64,000 bases of DNA from Chromohalobacter marismortui (GCF_004364315.1 NZ_SOBR01000004.1:186001-250000), one strand, 5' to 3'. Shown: positions 36,491 through 46,105, counted from the stretch's first letter. Made by a program: numbers and translations. Notes: generated by a model not told the origin, from the letters alone.

Positions 36491-37390
36491 ATGGTCAACT
36501 TTCGTCCCCTGGATCTCGTGGTGCTCAACACCTTCGTCATGGTGGTGGACAAGGGCGGATTCACCGCAGCGGCGGACACCCTGCACCTGGCGCAGTCGAC
36601 GGTCAGCGCGCACATGAAGCGCCTGGAAGACACCTTCGACCAACCCCTGCTGCAACGCGGGCGCAAGACGCCCATTCCCACGCCGGCGGGTGAGCGACTG
36701 CTCTCGCACGCACGGCAGATGCTGCGCCAGAACGCGCTCGCTTGGCAGGATGTCAGCGAGCAACGGCTGGATGGCGTGGTACGCCTGGGAATACCCGACG
36801 ACTACGTGGTCTATCTGCCCGAGGCGCTATCCGAGTTCGAGGCCCAGTATCCGGGAGTCGAATTGCAGGTGGACTGCGGGCTCAGCGTGGATCTGGTACA
36901 AAGCGTGCGCGCCGGCAGCCTGGACCTGGCGATCACCACGCGTCAGCCCAAGAGTCCCGGCGGCGAGGTGCTGTGTCAGGAGCCCACGGTGTGGGCCGGC
37001 GCCCCCGGACATGACACCCAACGCCGCACACCGCTGCCCCTGGCGGTCTCTACGGATGGGGTTTGCATCTTCAGGGAACGCGCCCTGGCGGCACTCGACG
37101 CCGTAGGCATCCCCTGGCGAATCGCCTATACCAGCGCCAGTTTGTCCGGCCTTACGGCCGCGGTACGCGCGGGCTTGGCGATAACGGTGCTCACACCCTC
37201 CATGCTGGGCTCGGACCTGAGCATCATCGATAGCGCCGAGGGGCTCCCCGAGCTGCCCATGACCGAAATCGCCCTGCACCGCAGCCCCGGCCGGCCCAAC
37301 GAGGCGACACGCCAACTCGCTCTGAGCCTGCAAACCCATATCCAGACCCGTTCGGCGGCACTGCCGGGCACCGCCGCCCCAATGCCCTGA
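36491..37390 (+). CDS. LysR-family transcriptional regulator
   Basis: 299 residues. An N-terminal winged HTH (FVMVVDKGGFTAAADTLHLAQSTVSAHMKRLED, about 15-48) precedes a periplasmic-binding-protein-like effector domain. Divergent from the EamA exporter and likely its regulator. The intergenic AT-rich stretch (ATGAATTATCATGGAAAC..ATTTCGATCATGATTCGT) holds TATC/GATA-like dyads that could be the LysR operator. Effector unknown. Confidence 0.9.
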   Translation: MVNFRPLDLVVLNTFVMVVDKGGFTAAADTLHLAQSTVSAHMKRLEDTFDQPLLQRGRKTPIPTPAGERLLSHARQMLRQNALAWQDVSEQRLDGVVRLGIPDDYVVYLPEALSEFEAQYPGVELQVDCGLSVDLVQSVRAGSLDLAITTRQPKSPGGEVLCQEPTVWAGAPGHDTQRRTPLPLAVSTDGVCIFRERALAALDAVGIPWRIAYTSASLSGLTAAVRAGLAITVLTPSMLGSDLSIIDSAEGLPELPMTEIALHRSPGRPNEATRQLALSLQTHIQTRSAALPGTAAPMP

Positions 37391-37490
37391 GATGACCTCG
37401 ATGGCGCCCGCCGGACTCACGTTGGTGCCACGTTTTGGCTACACTGCTGGCAAGCCCACCGCCAACCACATGCCGACAACAGGAGTTCGC

Positions 37491-38021
37491 ATGGGGCGTC
37501 ACCGTTTCGCGTCATCAACGTCTACCCCTTATTCACCGCACCACGCCCTTGGGTGGGCGGTCATGCTACTGGCTCTGCTCGTGCTCGCCGGGTGTTCGTC
37601 GAGTCAACGCATCGCGACTCAGGATACCGGCCCCATCGAGGCCCAGAATCTCTCCATCGAGCGAGCCTTGATCCTTGCCAGCGCCAAGCAAGCGCTGGGA
37701 ACGCCCTACCAATGGGGCGGTACCTCCCTGGAAAGCGGCGTCGATTGCTCCGGGCTGGTGCAAATGAGCTATGCTGCGGCCGGCATTCAGGTGCCGCGCA
37801 CCTCCAACCAGCAATACCAGGCGCTCGACCAGCGCGAACAGGCACGCCCGGGGGATTTGCTGTTCTTCGGCGCCGGAGATCGCGCCACCCACGTGGGGAT
37901 TTATCTGGGCGACCGGCGCATGATCCATGCCCCCGGCAGCGGGCGAGAGGTCACGATTTCTTCACTGAATATCCGCTACTGGCGCAAGCACTACCTGGGC
38001 GCCGCCGGCCCGGCGCCGTGA
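37491..38021 (+). CDS. NlpC/P60 lipoprotein peptidase
   Basis: 176-residue lipoprotein with lipobox VLAG-C35 after a hydrophobic signal. The NlpC/P60 cysteine peptidase domain has C86 (VDCSGLV), H134 (ATHVGIYLG) and H146 (MIHAP). It probably cleaves peptidoglycan stem peptides in the periplasm or outer membrane (MepS/NlpC-like). The ATG at 37491 follows ACAGGAGTTCGC. Stand-alone gene. Confidence 0.9.
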   Translation: MGRHRFASSTSTPYSPHHALGWAVMLLALLVLAGCSSSQRIATQDTGPIEAQNLSIERALILASAKQALGTPYQWGGTSLESGVDCSGLVQMSYAAAGIQVPRTSNQQYQALDQREQARPGDLLFFGAGDRATHVGIYLGDRRMIHAPGSGREVTISSLNIRYWRKHYLGAAGPAP

Positions 38022-38136
38022 GCGTTGCGTGGATAGTGCGCATATTCTTATAACCAAATCGTCATTCGGGGCTTTTTCGTTATTATCGGCGAGTCGCTAT
38101 AGTGGCGAACCTATCGCTTACCCCCGGAGACTCGCC

Positions 38137-39174
38137 ATGCGACGACTGTGTCACTGGATCGGCGCGCTCGCGCTGACCGCCCTGCTGCCGATTACGGCCC
38201 TGGCCCAGAACGACGAAACGACGACGCTCGAGGTCGGCTACATGCCCATCCTGCCGGTCGCGCAATTGTTCGTCATGGAAGGCGCCGGCTGGACCGACGA
38301 AGCGGGGCTGAATCTCGAGTTGACGCGCTTTTCAAGCGGCCCCGCCATGGTGCAGGCCCTGGCCTCGGGCGAACTCGACGTGATGAATTTCGGCATCGGT
38401 CCGGCCATGGTCGCCCGCGCCAACGGCGTGCCGATCAAGGTGCTCGCCGCCAGCATCCAGGAGCAGATCGGACTGATCGCCCGCGGCGAGCTCGCCAATG
38501 CCTTCGAGGGCAATGACCCGGCGGCCGCCATCGCCCAGTTCACCGAGACGCAGGGCCGCAAGCCCAAGATCGCCACCTTCCCCAACGGTTCGGTGCCCTA
38601 TACCGTGCTGCGCTACTGGCTGGAAGAGCAGGTCGGGGTCGACGCGGACGCCGTGGATATCGTCACCATGGGCGCCTCGCGGGTGCAGCAATCGCTGCTG
38701 GCCGGTGCGGTAGACGCCGCCTCGACCCTCGAGCCGATTCTCAGCGTCGTGCAGCAGCGCGATCCCGATGCTCGGGTCGTGGCGCGCGGCAGCGACATGC
38801 TGCCCCACCAGCCCGGCGCGGTGCTGGCCGTGCGCGAGGCCGTACTCGAGGCGCACCCCGAGGCTATCCGCAAACTGGTCGCCCTGCATGTCCGCGCCAC
38901 CGAGATGCTCGAGAACGATCCCGCGCAGGCCGCTCCCTACGTGCGTGAGTTCGTCGGCAAGCGGCTGATCAGTGCCGATACCGTCAAGGCGGCGCTCGCC
39001 TCGCCATCGTCCAACTACCTGGCCGATCCGCACGCCATCCTGGATGCCACGCGTACCATGGCCGCCTTCCAGCGCCGCATAGGCACACTGAAGAAGCCCG
39101 TGGACGTGGACGCACTCTTCGATACATCGGTCTATGACGCCGTGATGGCGTCGCCGGAGACCGCCGCGCCATGA
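38137..39174 (+). CDS. ABC substrate-binding protein, SsuA/NMT1-like
   Basis: 345 residues with a signal peptide (cleavage after LAQ/ALA). The NMT1/SsuA-type fold is shown by LEVGYMPILPVAQLFVM, GELDVMNFGIGPA and KIATFPNGSVPYTVLRY. The family binds sulfonates, nitrate, taurine or pyrimidine precursors; the residues visible here do not fix the ligand. First gene of a four-gene operon with 4-bp overlaps. A CTATAGT -10-like element lies about 35 bp upstream of ATG 38137. Confidence 0.88.
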   Translation: MRRLCHWIGALALTALLPITALAQNDETTTLEVGYMPILPVAQLFVMEGAGWTDEAGLNLELTRFSSGPAMVQALASGELDVMNFGIGPAMVARANGVPIKVLAASIQEQIGLIARGELANAFEGNDPAAAIAQFTETQGRKPKIATFPNGSVPYTVLRYWLEEQVGVDADAVDIVTMGASRVQQSLLAGAVDAASTLEPILSVVQQRDPDARVVARGSDMLPHQPGAVLAVREAVLEAHPEAIRKLVALHVRATEMLENDPAQAAPYVREFVGKRLISADTVKAALASPSSNYLADPHAILDATRTMAAFQRRIGTLKKPVDVDALFDTSVYDAVMASPETAAP

Positions 39175-39932
39175 CGCATCCCGTACGCCATCGACGCGCT
39201 CTGATCAGCGCGGCCAGCCTCGCCGCGTTGGTGGCACTCTGGGAGATATCGCTGCGCGTGGGCTGGCTACCGGGCAACCTGGTGCCGTTGCCCTCGCAGA
39301 TTCCCGGCGTCCTGTGGGCGGAAGTGCGCGACGGCATCTGGCTCGATGTCGTGTTGTCGAGTCTCTCCCATTACAGCATCGGCCTGGGAATCGGCTCGGT
39401 GCTGGGCATCGGGGTCGGCATGGCCGCGGCGCTGCTGCCTTGGTTCGATGCCGCCCACAGCTGGCTGGCACGCCTGTTGCGGCCGATTCCGCCGCTGGCC
39501 TGGATTCCCTTCGCGATCATCTGGTTCGGCGTGACCGAAGCCGCCGCCGCGTTCATCATCAGCATCGGCGTGTTCTGGATCAATTATTTCACCAGCTACA
39601 GCGCGGTGCGCGCCATCGACGATGGCTACTACGAAGTCGCCCAGGCCTTCGGTCAGGGCGGCTTCCGCGCACGGCTGGCCAAGATCAGCCTGCCGGCGGC
39701 GGCGCCGGGCATCCTCGGGGGACTGCGTGCCGGCCTGGGCCAAGGCTGGATGACGGTGGTCGCCGCCGAGCTGTTCGGCATTCCCGGCATCGGACAGCGC
39801 ATGATGGAAGCCTCGGGCCTGCTCGCCACCGATGTGGTGGTGGTCTACATGCTGACCATCGCCGCGCTCTACGCCCTGTTCGACTTCCTGTTCATGCGCA
39901 TTCAGCGGAGGGTTCTACGGTGGCAGCAATGA
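39171..39932 (+). CDS. ABC permease, SsuC/TauC-like
   Basis: 253-residue BPD_transp_1 permease with six helices. The EAA-type loop is at YYEVAQAFGQGGFRARLAKISLPAA (near 148-172). ATGA overlap with the binding-protein gene. It forms the inner-membrane channel for the same unknown anion or sulfur compound. Confidence 0.9.
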   Translation: MTHPVRHRRALISAASLAALVALWEISLRVGWLPGNLVPLPSQIPGVLWAEVRDGIWLDVVLSSLSHYSIGLGIGSVLGIGVGMAAALLPWFDAAHSWLARLLRPIPPLAWIPFAIIWFGVTEAAAAFIISIGVFWINYFTSYSAVRAIDDGYYEVAQAFGQGGFRARLAKISLPAAAPGILGGLRAGLGQGWMTVVAAELFGIPGIGQRMMEASGLLATDVVVVYMLTIAALYALFDFLFMRIQRRVLRWQQ

Positions 39933-40711
39933 ATGACGCATTCGCGCCCGTGCTGACGGCACGCGGCGTCCGACTGGGCTTTGCCGACGACGTCGTGCTC
40001 GATGACATCGATCTCGAAGTGGCCCCGCGCGAATTCGTGGCCATGGTCGGCGCTTCGGGTGTCGGCAAGTCCACCCTGCTGCGCGCCTTCGCCGGGTTGC
40101 TGGCGCCGCAGCGTGGCGACGTTCATCTCTCCACCGCCGAGGCGCCGGCCAGTCGCGCCTGGTCGATGGTCTTCCAGGCGCCGCGCTTGTTTCCCTGGCG
40201 TCGCGTGCGCGCCAATGTCGAGCTGGGTCTGGAAGGGCTGGGACTATCGCGCGACGAGCGCCGTGCCCGTGCCATGGAACCGCTGTCGCTGGTCGGGCTC
40301 GAGGACCTCGCCGAGCGCTGGCCACGCACGCTGTCCGGCGGTCAGCAACAGCGCGTGGGCATCGCCCGCGCACTGGCGGTGCGGCCTCGGGTGTTGTTCA
40401 TGGACGAGCCGTTCTCCGCACTCGACGCCCTGACCCGCCAGCGCCTGCAGAGCGAACTCACCGAGCTGCGCCAGCGCGGCGACGCGGCGATCGTCTTCGT
40501 CACTCACGACATCGAGGAGGCCGTCCTCCTCGCCGACCGCGTCGTGGTACTGGCCAAACCCGACAAAGACACGCCGGCCACAGTGCATGATATCGTCACC
40601 ATCGACCTGCCGCTCGCTCGGCGCCGCGAGCAGAGCGGCTTTCGCGACCACGTGCAACGCCTGGAGCAGCATATCGGTGTTGCCGTCACCCCCGAGGAGA
40701 CGACGTCATGA
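39929..40711 (+). CDS. ABC ATPase, SsuB/TauB-like
   Basis: 260 residues with Walker A GASGVGKST (near 43-51), signature TLSGGQQQR and Walker B VLFMDEPFSALD. The ATG at 39929 gives a 4-bp overlap with the permease; the much longer in-frame opening upstream lies inside the permease gene. Energises uptake with the two preceding gene products. The next gene overlaps it by 4 bp. Confidence 0.92.
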   Translation: MNDAFAPVLTARGVRLGFADDVVLDDIDLEVAPREFVAMVGASGVGKSTLLRAFAGLLAPQRGDVHLSTAEAPASRAWSMVFQAPRLFPWRRVRANVELGLEGLGLSRDERRARAMEPLSLVGLEDLAERWPRTLSGGQQQRVGIARALAVRPRVLFMDEPFSALDALTRQRLQSELTELRQRGDAAIVFVTHDIEEAVLLADRVVVLAKPDKDTPATVHDIVTIDLPLARRREQSGFRDHVQRLEQHIGVAVTPEETTS

Positions 40712-41010
40712 GTGCCTTGCGTGTCGTATTGCATGCGCCGACCGCCGATGGCCTCGCCCGGGCCCGGCGCAATGCGCTCAACCTGGCCAGCGCACGTCCC
40801 GACACCGAGATACTGATCGTGGCCAACGGCGGTGCCGTCGCCGCCGCACTGGACACGCCCGATCCGGCCACCGATGGCTGGCTGCGGCTGTGCCGCAATA
40901 CCCTCGCGGCTCAGTCACTGGACAACCACGGCGGCCTCGCGGAAGTCGAAGCCGCCGTGGTCACGCTCGCCGAGCTGCAGGCACAGGGTTGGGCCTATAT
41001 CCGCGCTTGA
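40708..41010 (+). CDS. DsrE/DsrF-like small protein at the end of the ABC operon
   Basis: 100-residue protein with the DsrE-like Rossmann pattern: LRVVLHAPTADGLARARRNALNLA, then EILIVANGGAVAAAL, then a Cys in WLRLCRNTL. The family includes sulfurtransferases (TusBCD, DsrEFH) and non-catalytic relatives. The single Cys (near 62) could carry a persulfide. The 4-bp overlap with the ATPase gene argues for a shared role with the transporter, hinting at a sulfur substrate. Confidence 0.8.
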   Translation: MSALRVVLHAPTADGLARARRNALNLASARPDTEILIVANGGAVAAALDTPDPATDGWLRLCRNTLAAQSLDNHGGLAEVEAAVVTLAELQAQGWAYIRA

Positions 41011-41199
41011 TCGTCGTGACGTGGCCTACCCTTGTGTTGGCCGCTTTACATCACCATATGATGAAGAGAGAGGGGCGCGGGAAGCGCCACGCGTGGGCAA
41101 ATATCCAAGATGCATTTGCTTAGCGAAATCCATTGTTTCCCATGCCCTGGTTCGTGATGCGATGCTCAACGCTTCGCCAATCAGTGATAGGAGGATGCC

Positions 41200-41832
41200 A
41201 TGGCACTACAACTCGGCGATATTGCCCCGGATTTCACCCAGGACAGCACCGACGGTACGATCAACTTCCATGAATGGGCCGGCGACAACTGGGTCATCCT
41301 GTTCTCGCATCCCAAGGACTTCACGCCGGTATGCACCACCGAGCTCGGCGAGGTATCGCGCCTGAAGCCGGAGTTCGAAAAGCGTAACGCCAAGGCCATC
41401 GGGCTCTCCGTCGACCCGCTGGACGATCACAAGGCGTGGGAAGGCGACATCAAGGAAACCCAGGGCCATGGCCTGAACTTTCCGCTGCTGGCGGACGCCG
41501 ACCGCAAGGTCAGCTCGCTGTATGGAATGATTCACCCCAACGCCAACGACACCCTGACGGTGCGTAGCGTCTTCATCATCGACCCCAGCAAGAAAGTGCG
41601 CCTGACGCTGACCTACCCGGCCAGCACCGGTCGCAACTTCGCGGAGATTCTGCGTGTGCTGGACAGCCTTCAGTTGACCGACAGCCAGAAGGTCGCCACG
41701 CCGGTGAACTGGACCGATGGCGACGACTGCATCATCGTCCCCTCGGTCGACAACGAGACGGCCAAGGGACTCTTCCCGCAGGGTTGGGACGAGAAGAAGC
41801 CGTACCTGCGCATGGTCAAGCTGCAGAAATGA
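41200..41832 (+). CDS. 1-Cys peroxiredoxin (Prx6-type)
   Basis: 210-residue peroxiredoxin of the Prx6 subgroup. The peroxidatic Cys45 is in DFTPVCTTELG. The long C-terminal domain (DDCIIVPSVDNETAKGLFP) is typical of 1-Cys enzymes. It reduces peroxides in the cytosol. RBS AGGAGG lies 5 bp before ATG 41200. Monocistronic, followed by a terminator. The 189-bp upstream gap showed no clear OxyR-type site. Confidence 0.93.
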   Translation: MALQLGDIAPDFTQDSTDGTINFHEWAGDNWVILFSHPKDFTPVCTTELGEVSRLKPEFEKRNAKAIGLSVDPLDDHKAWEGDIKETQGHGLNFPLLADADRKVSSLYGMIHPNANDTLTVRSVFIIDPSKKVRLTLTYPASTGRNFAEILRVLDSLQLTDSQKVATPVNWTDGDDCIIVPSVDNETAKGLFPQGWDEKKPYLRMVKLQK

Positions 41833-41884
41833 CCTGCTGCCCATGATCCGCTTCGTCAGGCGCCATCCGGCGCCATGACCTCAT

Positions 41885-41916
41885 CGCCCGTGGCCTGGAC
41901 CACGGGCGATTTGTTT
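41885..41916 (+). terminator. Rho-independent terminator of the peroxiredoxin gene
   Basis: Perfect 9-bp stem CGCCCGTGG/CCACGGGCG with a 6-base loop, followed by ATTTGTTT. Confidence 0.88.
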
Positions 41917-41963
41917 CATTCACGCTATGCTGTATGAGACACCCCTTGCCTACGGATAACGCC

Positions 41964-42650
41964 ATGGCGTCGACAATACATATCGTGATACCGATCTACC
42001 CTGGCGTCACGCAGCTGGACTTCACCGGACCTCATCAATTCTTCTCGCGTGTGCCCCAGGCCGAGGTCGTGGTCGCCTCCGTCGGCGGTCTGCCGGTGGA
42101 GGCCCAGGGACTGACCTTCGCCAACCTGACCGACCTGGACGCTATCGAAGCATGCGACGTGCTGTGCGTACCGGGCGGGCTGGGGTGCCTCGATGCCGCG
42201 GAGGATGCACGATTCCTGCACGCCATTCAGCGGCTCGCCGGTACCTCACAGTACCTGACGTCGGTCTGCACCGGCTCATTGATCCTGGGCGCGGCCGGCC
42301 TGCTGCAGGAGAGACATGCGGCCTGTCACTGGGCCTGGCGGGACATGCTGCCACTCTTCGGCGCCCTGCCCGATGCAGGACGCATCGTGCGGGACGGCAA
42401 CCTCATCACGGGCGGAGGCGTCACGGCCGGCATCGACCTGGCGCTGACGGTCATCGCCGAGCTGCTGGGTGACGAAACCGCCCAGGCGGCGCAACTGACA
42501 CTGGAATATGCACCCGAGCCGCCCTTCGATGCCGGGCGTCCGGAGACCGCACCGGCGTCCGTGCATGCGCATGTGCTCGACGGCATGGCGGACATGCAGG
42601 CAGCTCGGTATCGACAGGCCGAACGCATCGCCACGCACCTGACCGTGTGA
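41964..42650 (+). CDS. DJ-1/PfpI protein, isonitrile hydratase (InhA)-like
   Basis: 228-residue DJ-1/PfpI family protein with nucleophile C102 in TSVCTGSLILGAAGLL. Segments VTQLDFTGPHQFF, CDVLCVPGG and NLITGGGVTAGIDLAL match cyclohexyl-isocyanide hydratase-like proteins. It would hydrate isonitriles or act as a related thiol hydrolase. I favour the ATG at 41964; an ATG at 41934 adds ten weakly supported residues. No HTH domain is present, so it is not a GATase1-AraC regulator. Confidence 0.85.
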   Translation: MASTIHIVIPIYPGVTQLDFTGPHQFFSRVPQAEVVVASVGGLPVEAQGLTFANLTDLDAIEACDVLCVPGGLGCLDAAEDARFLHAIQRLAGTSQYLTSVCTGSLILGAAGLLQERHAACHWAWRDMLPLFGALPDAGRIVRDGNLITGGGVTAGIDLALTVIAELLGDETAQAAQLTLEYAPEPPFDAGRPETAPASVHAHVLDGMADMQAARYRQAERIATHLTV

Positions 42651-42666
42651 TGCCGAGCGCGAGGCT

Positions 42667-42795
42667 CTAGACCACGGGCGAGCGACGTTCGGCCGACACA
42701 CGCCGTGCCCTACGAATCACACGCACCAGGCTCGCTGCTCGATAAGCAACGAACAATAACAAGATCGCTATCTTGAACGAGGTCTTGATCCGCAT
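42667..42795 (-). CDS. Putative 42-aa membrane-anchored basic peptide
   Basis: Short frame MRIKTSFKIAILLLFVAYRA followed by an Arg-rich tail ending RRSPVV. One hydrophobic helix (about 8-24) with a positively charged C-terminus resembles genuine small membrane proteins. The ribosome site is weak (GCCGGGTACGACG). It lies in the otherwise empty gap between the DJ-1-like gene and the chemoreceptor. Unrecognised; could be chance. Confidence 0.4.
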   Translation of the reverse strand: MRIKTSFKIAILLLFVAYRAASLVRVIRRARRVSAERRSPVV

Positions 42796-43016
42796 CGTCG
42801 TACCCGGCTCGGCGTCTCATGGGGAGGGAGTACGACGAGTTAATCAGAAGGATGTTAAGGAATGTTGACGACAAAGCAGGCGATGCGGTATCGCCCTGGG
42901 CCTGTCAACTAGAGGCATTATCGACATCCCAAGCGCGAACTTGAGCATAACCGACAAGTTTCAATGAAACATCTCTGATGCAAGTCCGCGCCGCGGGCAC
43001 CGCGACGCGGCCAATC

Positions 43017-44306
43017 TCACGCCCAGACGGCGTGCGCCTCGGCCTCATGACTCGCGGGCAAGGCACGGAGAGGCTCGGCGTCACGCGACGTGGGCGTCTC
43101 CTGCGACGCTTCCATGAGGCGAAAGCGGTGCACCACATTGGCCAGTCGGGACGACTGATTACGCAGCGAGGCCGCCGCGGTCGCGGACTGCTCGACCAAA
43201 GCCGCGTTCTGCTGGATCATGCGATCGATGCGCTCCACCGCATGGTTGACCTGCTCGATACCACTGGACTGCTCACCGGCGGCGCTGCTGATCTCGCTGA
43301 TCGCACCACTGACCCGTTGCACCCCGGCGACGATCTCCTCGATGGTCGTTCCCGTGGCCTCGGCCTGGCTCACGCCGGCAGCCACCGTTTCGCCGCTATC
43401 GCGAATCAGCGTCTTGATCTCGTTGGCCGCCGTGGCGGAACGTCCCGCGAGATTGCGTACTTCGCTGGCGACCACGGCGAAACCTCGGCCCTGGCCTCCC
43501 GCACGGGCGGCTTCGACCGAGGCGTTCAGGGCCAGCAGGTTGGTCTGAAAGGCGATGTCGTCGATTAGTCCGACGATGTCGCCGATACGCCGTTCCGCTT
43601 CGGCGATGGCATGCATGCGCGCGACCACGTCCTTCACCGCTTCACCACCGCGCACGGCCGCCTCGGCGGTATGCGTGGCCAGCTCGTCGGCTCGCTGCGC
43701 GGCCTGCGCAGTCTGCTGGATGCTCTCGGTCAACTGGGCGATGGAGGCCACACTCTGCTGCAGGTTGCCCACCGATTGTTCGGTGCGCGTGGCGAGGTCC
43801 TGATTGCCCAGGGCGATTTCCTCGCTGGCGATGGCGACGCTGTCGCTGGCGTCGCGCACCTGAGCGACCATGCCGCCGAGGCCCGTCTGCATGGTGCCCA
43901 GGGCCTCCTGCAGCTCGCTGATTTCATCACGCCCCTGGCAGGCGATCGGCTGAGTGAGGTCGCCCCCGGCAATGGCGGTCGCGTACTCCTTGGCCTCGCG
44001 TACCGGCGCACAGATCGCCCGCATGTTGAGCCAGGTCAGCGGTGCCACGACCAGAATCGTCACCAAGCCGGCGACCAGGAACAACAACAGCGAGCCTTGC
44101 GCTACCTCGGCCAGTCGCGCGGCCATCACACCGGCCTGGGTCTCCTGCACGAGCCCTTGATCCAACAGGCCCAGGCTGGCGTCGTACAGGCGGTATATGC
44201 CCCACACCCCGGTACCACCTAACACGCCCAGCAACGCCAAAACGACGACGATCGCTCCCACCATGCGAACGCGCACCGAGAAACGGCGCATGAGCGACAT
44301 CAACAT
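43017..44306 (-). CDS. Methyl-accepting chemotaxis protein with minimal periplasmic domain
   Basis: 429 residues. TM1 (about 13-34) and TM2 (about 76-97) are separated by only about 40 residues. A HAMP domain ([24 protein letters not shown]) and a signalling domain with the conserved hairpin tip ([45 protein letters not shown]) follow. The short periplasmic part cannot hold a 4HB or Cache ligand domain. The C-terminal tail lacks an obvious CheR-binding pentapeptide. ATG 44306 follows GGGCAGGGAAC. Confidence 0.92.
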   Translation of the reverse strand: MLMSLMRRFSVRVRMVGAIVVVLALLGVLGGTGVWGIYRLYDASLGLLDQGLVQETQAGVMAARLAEVAQGSLLLFLVAGLVTILVVAPLTWLNMRAICAPVREAKEYATAIAGGDLTQPIACQGRDEISELQEALGTMQTGLGGMVAQVRDASDSVAIASEEIALGNQDLATRTEQSVGNLQQSVASIAQLTESIQQTAQAAQRADELATHTAEAAVRGGEAVKDVVARMHAIAEAERRIGDIVGLIDDIAFQTNLLALNASVEAARAGGQGRGFAVVASEVRNLAGRSATAANEIKTLIRDSGETVAAGVSQAEATGTTIEEIVAGVQRVSGAISEISSAAGEQSSGIEQVNHAVERIDRMIQQNAALVEQSATAAASLRNQSSRLANVVHRFRLMEASQETPTSRDAEPLRALPASHEAEAHAVWA

Positions 44307-44419
44307 GAGTTCCCTGCCCCTGAATGGTCGAAAATCATCCACCACTGTGACAGCGCACGAATTGCGTACCTTGATGTACGTCAACTACATGAGGATTCGC
44401 CGGCACAGAGCCTTCAGGG

Positions 44420-45295
44420 TCAGGTCGTCGGCCGCGCCTTGATCGCCACCTGCCGTTCATACAAGGCAATGGCGACGCCGCTGCCGATGATCACGGCGGC
44501 GCCGACGAACACCCAGACATCCGGCACCTCATCCCACAACCACCAGCCCAAGAGTACGGCCCAGACCATGGCGGTGTAATCGAACGGCGCCGCCAGTGCC
44601 GCCGGGGCGTAGCGAAATGCCAGGGTGATGCATGACACCGCGCCCACGCCGAAAATCCCGGAGCCGATAAAGCCCAGCCACGCCAGGCCTTCGGGCATCT
44701 TCCAGACGTTGGGCAACAGCAGAGCGCTGACGATCAAGGGCACCAGCGTGGCGTAGAAGACCATCGCCCACAGGCTCTCCTTGCCGCCATAGCGTCGCGC
44801 GGTGATCATCATCAGGGCATAGCACACCGCCGCGCCGACGACGATCAACGCCCCCCACTGGAAACCCGCTGCTCCCGGACGCACCACCACCAGAACACCG
44901 GCGAAGCCGACCAGCGAGGCGATGAACGGCAAGCGTTCGACACGCTCCTTGAGCAGCGGGCCGGACAGCAGTGTCACGAACAACGGCGCGGCGAAGGCAA
45001 TGGCCGTGGTTTCCGCCAGCGGCAACAGGGTCAGGCCGGTGACGAAGCAGAACATGGTGCCGGCGAAGATCAACCCACGCATGAGATGCACGCCCGGGCG
45101 CCGGGTCTTGAGCTTTTGCCAGCCACCGTTGAAACGTGCCAGCAGCGCGATCAACGGCAGCGAGACCAAGGTGCGGAAGAAGATGATCTGAATCGGATCG
45201 TAGGTGGCGCCTAGCCACTTGGAAATCGCATCGCCCAGCGCGAGGCACAACACCCCGGCGCACATGATCAAGATTCCCAGCAGGGACGGCGACAT
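44420..45295 (-). CDS. EamA-family DMT transporter, S-adenosylmethionine/RarD-like
   Basis: 291 residues, ten predicted helices, two EamA repeats (GVLCLALGDAISKWLGATYD; FIGSGIFGVGAVSCITLAF). The pattern resembles drug/metabolite exporters of the YdcZ/RhaT-like branch, with no substrate assigned. ATG 45295 has GGAGGTGGGT immediately upstream and is preferred to starts at 45307 or 45484. Divergent from chaC across 209 bp. Confidence 0.82.
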   Translation of the reverse strand: MSPSLLGILIMCAGVLCLALGDAISKWLGATYDPIQIIFFRTLVSLPLIALLARFNGGWQKLKTRRPGVHLMRGLIFAGTMFCFVTGLTLLPLAETTAIAFAAPLFVTLLSGPLLKERVERLPFIASLVGFAGVLVVVRPGAAGFQWGALIVVGAAVCYALMMITARRYGGKESLWAMVFYATLVPLIVSALLLPNVWKMPEGLAWLGFIGSGIFGVGAVSCITLAFRYAPAALAAPFDYTAMVWAVLLGWWLWDEVPDVWVFVGAAVIIGSGVAIALYERQVAIKARPTT

Positions 45296-45504
45296 ACCCA
45301 CCTCCATGAAGAAAGGCCACGCGGCGCCTATCGCAATGCGCCCCGCTACGTGTAATGGAAACGGCCCGAAGCATCGGCCCTTGAGCATAGCCGAATCGAG
45401 TGCGCACCGCGATGGTGCAAAAAGAGGTATGCCGCATATCGACGCCAAAACGTGCATAATCGGGGACAGGTCCCGTTCATTCACTCGACGTACGCAAGAG
45501 AGTC

Positions 45505-46089
45505 ATGACGCTCGATACCACCGCGATCAATCAGCAAATGACGCATTTCAACGATCATGAAGCGATCTGGCTGTTCGGCTATGGTTCGCTGATCTGGAAG
45601 GCGGATTTCAATTTTCTGGAGAGTCGGCCTGCGCATATCATCGGCTGGGAACGACGTTTCTGGCAGGGCTCGCACGACCATCGCGGCACACCCGAGGCGC
45701 CGGGACGCGTCGCCACGTTGACCGAGTCGCCCGGCGCGGTATGCCATGGCATGGCCTACCGTATCACCCAGGACGTGCTCGGCCCGCTGGATGTACGCGA
45801 GAAAAACGGCTACCTGCGCGTGGTCACGCCCTTGCACTTCGACGACACCGAGCGTGCGGAAAGCCACGAAGGTCTGGTCTACCTCGCCAGCGAGGACAAT
45901 GCCGCCTTTCTGGGGCCGGCGCCGAACGCCGAGATCGCCCGGCAGATCGCCGAATCCCAAGGCCCCAGCGGCCCCAATCGCGATTACCTGCTCAACCTGG
46001 CCCACGCCCTGCGCGAGATGGGCCACGACGATCCGCATATCTTCGCCCTGGAGCACGAACTGCTCGCGCTGCCTACTCAGCCGGCATGA
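45505..46089 (+). CDS. chaC: Glutathione-specific gamma-glutamylcyclotransferase ChaC
   Basis: 194-residue ChaC family enzyme with the substrate-binding signature WLFGYGSLIWK (about 22-32). It continues with PGAVCHGMAYRI and YLLNLAHALREMGHDD typical of the family. It cleaves glutathione to 5-oxoproline and Cys-Gly. Convergent with arfB. Confidence 0.93.
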   Translation: MTLDTTAINQQMTHFNDHEAIWLFGYGSLIWKADFNFLESRPAHIIGWERRFWQGSHDHRGTPEAPGRVATLTESPGAVCHGMAYRITQDVLGPLDVREKNGYLRVVTPLHFDDTERAESHEGLVYLASEDNAAFLGPAPNAEIARQIAESQGPSGPNRDYLLNLAHALREMGHDDPHIFALEHELLALPTQPA

Positions 46090-46105
46090 GATGGCCCGTT
46101 CGGGG

